A stretch of 8,476 nucleotides of DNA from Maricaulis sp. (GTDB lineage: Bacteria; Pseudomonadota; Alphaproteobacteria; Caulobacterales; Maricaulaceae), in assembly GCA_002694345.1 (NCBI GenBank), contig NZLV01000114.1:1-8476 (forward strand), given 5' to 3'. The translations under genes and the position numbers were made by a program. Shown piece after piece: positions 5,825-8,476 of this stretch (position 1 is its first letter; every line of letters begins with the position of its first letter). The notes beneath the pieces are model-generated. The model had not been told where the DNA came from, did no database searches, and saw only the letters and a list, made by a program, of their open reading frames with translations.

Positions 5825-8476
5825 GCTCGCAAATCTGACCGCAAGAACGAGACGACCGACACGCTGCCCGCCGAGGCGGCCAGCGCTGCTGCAAGCAGCA
5901 ATCCGGGGCGCAATATCCAGGGCGGGGGACGCAGTGAAGCCCTGATCGGCACGCGTCGCGATGACACGATTGATGGTGGTGGCGGCAATGACCTGATCCT
6001 CGGCCTGCGCGGTGATGACGACATCTCCGGCGGCTCCGGCAATGACATCCTCATGGGCGGTGCCGGCAATGACACGATCCGCGGCGATTCCGGTAATGAT
6101 CTTCTGCTCGGCGGCGCCGGGGATGACACGCTGCTGGGCGGCTCCGGCAATGACACCCTCAATGGTGGCAATGGCGATGACATTTTGTCCGGCGGGGCTG
6201 GCAATGACGTGCTCATGGGCGGGCGCGGTTTCGACACAGTCGTGCTGACGGGCAGTGTCCGCGACGCGGCCGTTTCTGTCGGACGCTCCAATGTGAGGGT
6301 CGAGGGCGAGGGCGGAACCGATACGGTGACCGACGTGGAGGCCTTGGCCTTCGACGATGCCACGGTCTACCTCGATGGCCGCAATAACGGCCCGATGATC
6401 GATGCGGACCAATCCGCCCAGATACAGGAGAACGGCACGGTCACGGTCGATGTGCTGGCCAGTGCCTTCGATTTTGATGGCGACGATGTCACGCTGTCCT
6501 ATCTGGATACCGTCGCTTTCAGGGGGCAGATCGACATTGATCCGCAGACCGGCGCGCTCATCTTCGACACACTCACCGGCTATGAATATCTGTCCGAGGG
6601 CGAGACGATCGAGGTCGAGATCGCTTTCTCCGTGACCGATGGCACGGACACGGCGGACGGTATTGTCACCCTCACCATTGTCGGCACCAATGATGCGCCG
6701 GTCGTCTCGGATCTGTTTGCAGGTACCACCACGGAAGATGCCGGCCTGTATTCGCTGGACCTCGTCTCTCACGCAACCGATCCCGACCAAGGTGATGTTC
6801 TGGGGATCGAGGAAATCCAGTCAGTCTCCTCGACCAATCCGGACAGGACCATCATCTGGGGCCTGGACCCGAACAATCAGAACGCGCTCCAGCTGGATAT
6901 GAACCAGTTCAATGATCTGGGCGCGGGCGAGTCCGAGACGATCACCATCACCTATCTCGTCGGTGACAATCATGGCGGTGTGACGCAAACGACGGCGACC
7001 TTCAACGTGCAAGGTCTCAATGATGCGCCCACCTATGTCGACTTTTCTCCGGTCATTCCGGAGGACGAGCCCTTCTACATCAATCTTCTGGCCGGTGTGG
7101 AAGATGCCGATGGTGACACCGTCACCCTGCGTCATCTGGACGTCTACCTGTCCAGCAACAATCGGAGCGTTGCCTACGATTTCGATCCGGAAACCGGACG
7201 AATTTCCTTCCCGGCCGGCCAGTTCGACGATTTGGCCGAAGGCCAGACGGAAACCTTCACGATCGGCTTCTATCTGAATGACGGCAATGGCGGTTCCGTG
7301 CCGCGCGACATTCTGGTCACCATTACCGGCACCAATGATGCCCCGATCGTCGAAGCGATTGATGCTGGCAGTGTCGGCGAGGATTCGGGCCTGTTCTCTG
7401 TCGATCTCATGGCAACGGCCAGCGATCCGGACAATGGGGACCAGATCGGTATCGAGGAAATCCAGTCGGTCTCTTCCAGCAATTCCGACCGGACGATCAT
7501 CTGGAGCCTCGACCCGAACAATTACGATGCCGTCCAGCTGGACCTGAACCAGTTCACCGATCTGCAGGAAGGCGAGACCGAAACGGTCACCATCACCTAT
7601 CTGGTCGGTGACAATCATGGTGGCGTGACGCCGAACACTGCGACCTTCGTGGTCACGGGTACGAATGACTTGCCGACCTTCGTCGACTTCACCCTGAGCC
7701 TGACCGAGAGCGAAACGCTCTGGGTCAATCTTCTGGCCAGTGTGGAAGACGTCGACAGCGACACGGTCACGGCCACAAATGTGGCGGCCCATACGAGCAA
7801 TCCGGATCGCAATGTCACGGTGAATGTCGACCTGGAAGAGGGCACGGTCATCCTGCCCTATGGCCAGTTCGAGGACCTCGCCGAGGGCGAAGTCGAAGTC
7901 CTGACAATCACCTTCAACCTGGATGATGGCGATGGCGGGATCGTCCCGCGTGAGCTCAGCTTCACCGTCATCGGTCAAAATGATGTGCCCTATATCGAGC
8001 CTTGGAACTCCACGCTCGAGGCAACATTCGGCGAGAATGACGCGCCGACCCTGGTGACGGCCGGCAGCATTGCCTTTGACGATCCGGACGCCAATGACAA
8101 TCATGATGCCTGGTTCAGCGGGCTGACCCTGTCGGGCAATGCCGGCGACCTGAACCCGAACAATCTCTACAGCCTGCTGCGTCTCGATGATGATGTGACC
8201 GATGGCCAGCTCGGCTGGATCTTCACGGCGGACAGCGGTCTTTTCGATTATCTGCAGGACGGTGAGAGCGTGACGCTCACCTATGATGTCGTCCTCTCGG
8301 ACGGGCGTTCTGAAACCTCCACCTCCGTGTCCATCACGGTCACGGGCACGAATGACGCGCCGACCTTCCAGGACTTCACGACCAGCCTGAGCGAGGACTC
8401 ACCGCTCTGGGTCAATCTCCTGGCTGGCGTGGAAGATCCGGACAGCGATACTGTCACCGCGACCGATGTCGTCGCC
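5822..8476 (+). CDS. Giant RTX/VCBS cadherin-like repeat protein, probably type I secreted (3' end outside window)
   Basis: The frame is open for all 885 visible codons and continues past the right edge. The N-terminus (MARKSDRKNETTDTLP) is hydrophilic with no signal peptide. Residues 43-141 hold about ten GGxGNDxLx-type RTX nonapeptides, which form a Ca2+-binding beta-roll. Residues 142-187 form a linker with GTDTVTDVEALAFDD. From residue 189, Ig-like VCBS/cadherin-like domains follow, separated by GTNDAP-type motifs. Non-canonical RTX proteins with such arrays are usually exported by type I secretion through a C-terminal signal and act as surface adhesins or biofilm matrix proteins; here the C-terminus is not visible, so secretion is inferred. 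No LapA-type N-terminal retention module or dialanine cleavage site is evident. The start is ambiguous (ATG 5822 or GTG 5810). The gene is separated from serS by a terminator, so it is an independent unit. Its specific function and partners are unknown. Confidence 0.85.
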   Translation, partial: MARKSDRKNETTDTLPAEAASAAASSNPGRNIQGGGRSEALIGTRRDDTIDGGGGNDLILGLRGDDDISGGSGNDILMGGAGNDTIRGDSGNDLLLGGAGDDTLLGGSGNDTLNGGNGDDILSGGAGNDVLMGGRGFDTVVLTGSVRDAAVSVGRSNVRVEGEGGTDTVTDVEALAFDDATVYLDGRNNGPMIDADQSAQIQENGTVTVDVLASAFDFDGDDVTLSYLDTVAFRGQIDIDPQTGALIFDTLTGYEYLSEGETIEVEIAFSVTDGTDTADGIVTLTIVGTNDAPVVSDLFAGTTTEDAGLYSLDLVSHATDPDQGDVLGIEEIQSVSSTNPDRTIIWGLDPNNQNALQLDMNQFNDLGAGESETITITYLVGDNHGGVTQTTATFNVQGLNDAPTYVDFSPVIPEDEPFYINLLAGVEDADGDTVTLRHLDVYLSSNNRSVAYDFDPETGRISFPAGQFDDLAEGQTETFTIGFYLNDGNGGSVPRDILVTITGTNDAPIVEAIDAGSVGEDSGLFSVDLMATASDPDNGDQIGIEEIQSVSSSNSDRTIIWSLDPNNYDAVQLDLNQFTDLQEGETETVTITYLVGDNHGGVTPNTATFVVTGTNDLPTFVDFTLSLTESETLWVNLLASVEDVDSDTVTATNVAAHTSNPDRNVTVNVDLEEGTVILPYGQFEDLAEGEVEVLTITFNLDDGDGGIVPRELSFTVIGQNDVPYIEPWNSTLEATFGENDAPTLVTAGSIAFDDPDANDNHDAWFSGLTLSGNAGDLNPNNLYSLLRLDDDVTDGQLGWIFTADSGLFDYLQDGESVTLTYDVVLSDGRSETSTSVSITVTGTNDAPTFQDFTTSLSEDSPLWVNLLAGVEDPDSDTVTATDVVA
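5948..6244 (+). repeat. RTX nonapeptide repeat array (about 10 copies)
   Basis: This encodes consecutive 27-bp units reading GTRRDDTID, GGGGNDLIL, GLRGDDDIS, GGSGNDILM, GGAGNDTIR, GDSGNDLLL, GGAGDDTLL, GGSGNDTLN, GGNGDDILS, GGAGNDVLM and a final degenerate GGRGFDTVV. The pattern GGxGxDxUx is that of calcium-binding beta-rolls. The first and last units are degenerate, as expected for array edges. Codons differ between copies, so the array is held by protein selection and is not freshly duplicated DNA. Confidence 0.93.
6386..8476 (+). repeat. Tandem VCBS/cadherin-like domain array
   Basis: Seven units can be set out by their NDAP-type boundaries. B0 is residues 189-289 (6386-6688, 101 aa); A1 290-399 (6689-7018); B1 400-504 (7019-7333); A2 505-614 (7334-7663); B2 615-719 (7664-7978); C 720-843 (7979-8350, a more classical VCBS unit with FDYLQDGESVTLTYDV); and B3 from 844 (8351 to the edge, incomplete). 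Each unit ends in a T-I/V-T-G-T/Q-type strand and has DxDxDxVT-type acidic motifs that in cadherin-like folds bind Ca2+ between domains. Confidence 0.85.
6689..7978 (+). repeat. Two copies of a 645-bp (215-residue) A-B super-repeat
   Basis: A1-B1 (6689-7333) and A2-B2 (7334-7978) are exactly the same length, 645 bp each, and align without gaps. By eye, A1 and A2 share 75 of 110 residues and B1 and B2 share 50 of 105. The best conserved stretches are GIEEIQSVSS, DRTIIW, LDPNN, TITYLVGDNHGGVT and DLAEG. Synonymous differences are frequent, so the duplication is not recent. Confidence 0.85.

Noticed and set aside
5948..6244. CRISPR-like direct repeats
   Set aside because: The 27-bp periodicity is in frame, has no unique spacers and translates to RTX nonapeptides.
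5531..6790. Antisense open frame (419 codons) across the terminator and RTX region
   Set aside because: It crosses the serS end, the terminator and the RTX array, and reads as periodic VIAGAAxxxVI text, which is just the reverse of the RTX codons.
6821..8104. Long antisense open frame (427 codons) on the - strand
   Set aside because: It is the mirror of the G+C-rich repeat-coding strand. Its product is a low-complexity shadow of the VCBS repeats with no recognisable fold, while the + frame gives clear NDAP-bounded domains.
2801..8476. Functional link between the Tat operon and the giant repeat protein
   Set aside because: The giant protein has no twin-arginine signal, a terminator separates them, and the tat genes belong to the conserved housekeeping block; adjacency alone is not evidence.

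Overview
The window carries a compact run of conserved housekeeping genes, all on the + strand, followed by the start of a very large repetitive secreted-protein gene that runs off the right edge. The order (SPOR-domain tail)-nagZ-scpA-scpB-tatA-tatB-tatC-serS, the G+C-rich codon use, ATGA-type overlaps and a Caulobacter-type promoter in front of serS point to an alphaproteobacterium. It is most likely in or near Caulobacterales/Maricaulales (a Maricaulis-like Hyphomonadaceae member); the genus is inference only.

Region 1 (1-2697) holds the last codons of a probable SPOR-domain peptidoglycan-binding protein, then nagZ (cell-wall recycling), scpA and scpB (non-SMC subunits of condensin). Junctions are tight: ATGA overlap, 13-nt gap, 8-nt overlap. 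This suggests one co-transcribed unit linking envelope turnover with chromosome organisation. scpA appears to start with TTG. A 103-bp gap with small hairpins follows.

Region 2 (2801-4206) is a complete tatABC operon (3-nt and 2-nt gaps) encoding the twin-arginine protein export translocon. An 80-bp spacer then holds a good candidate Caulobacter-type promoter for serS (4287-5564, seryl-tRNA synthetase), which ends at a strong intrinsic terminator (5595-5628).

Region 3 (5629-8476) is different in character. A spacer of about 190 bp with several short dyad repeats and a strong but displaced Shine-Dalgarno sequence leads into an open reading frame with no stop in its 885 visible codons. The encoded protein has no signal peptide. 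It carries about ten RTX calcium-binding nonapeptides near its N-terminus, then a linker of a type usually seen near RTX C-termini, then a tandem array of VCBS/cadherin-like domains arranged as B0-A1-B1-A2-B2-C-B3, with a 215-residue A-B super-repeat. It is probably a type I-secreted surface or adhesin-like giant protein; its C-terminus, where a secretion signal would lie, is outside the window. This gene is the most interesting part of the window. I see no tRNA, rRNA, CRISPR array, insertion sequence or phage gene, and nothing that amounts to a clearly new biological system.
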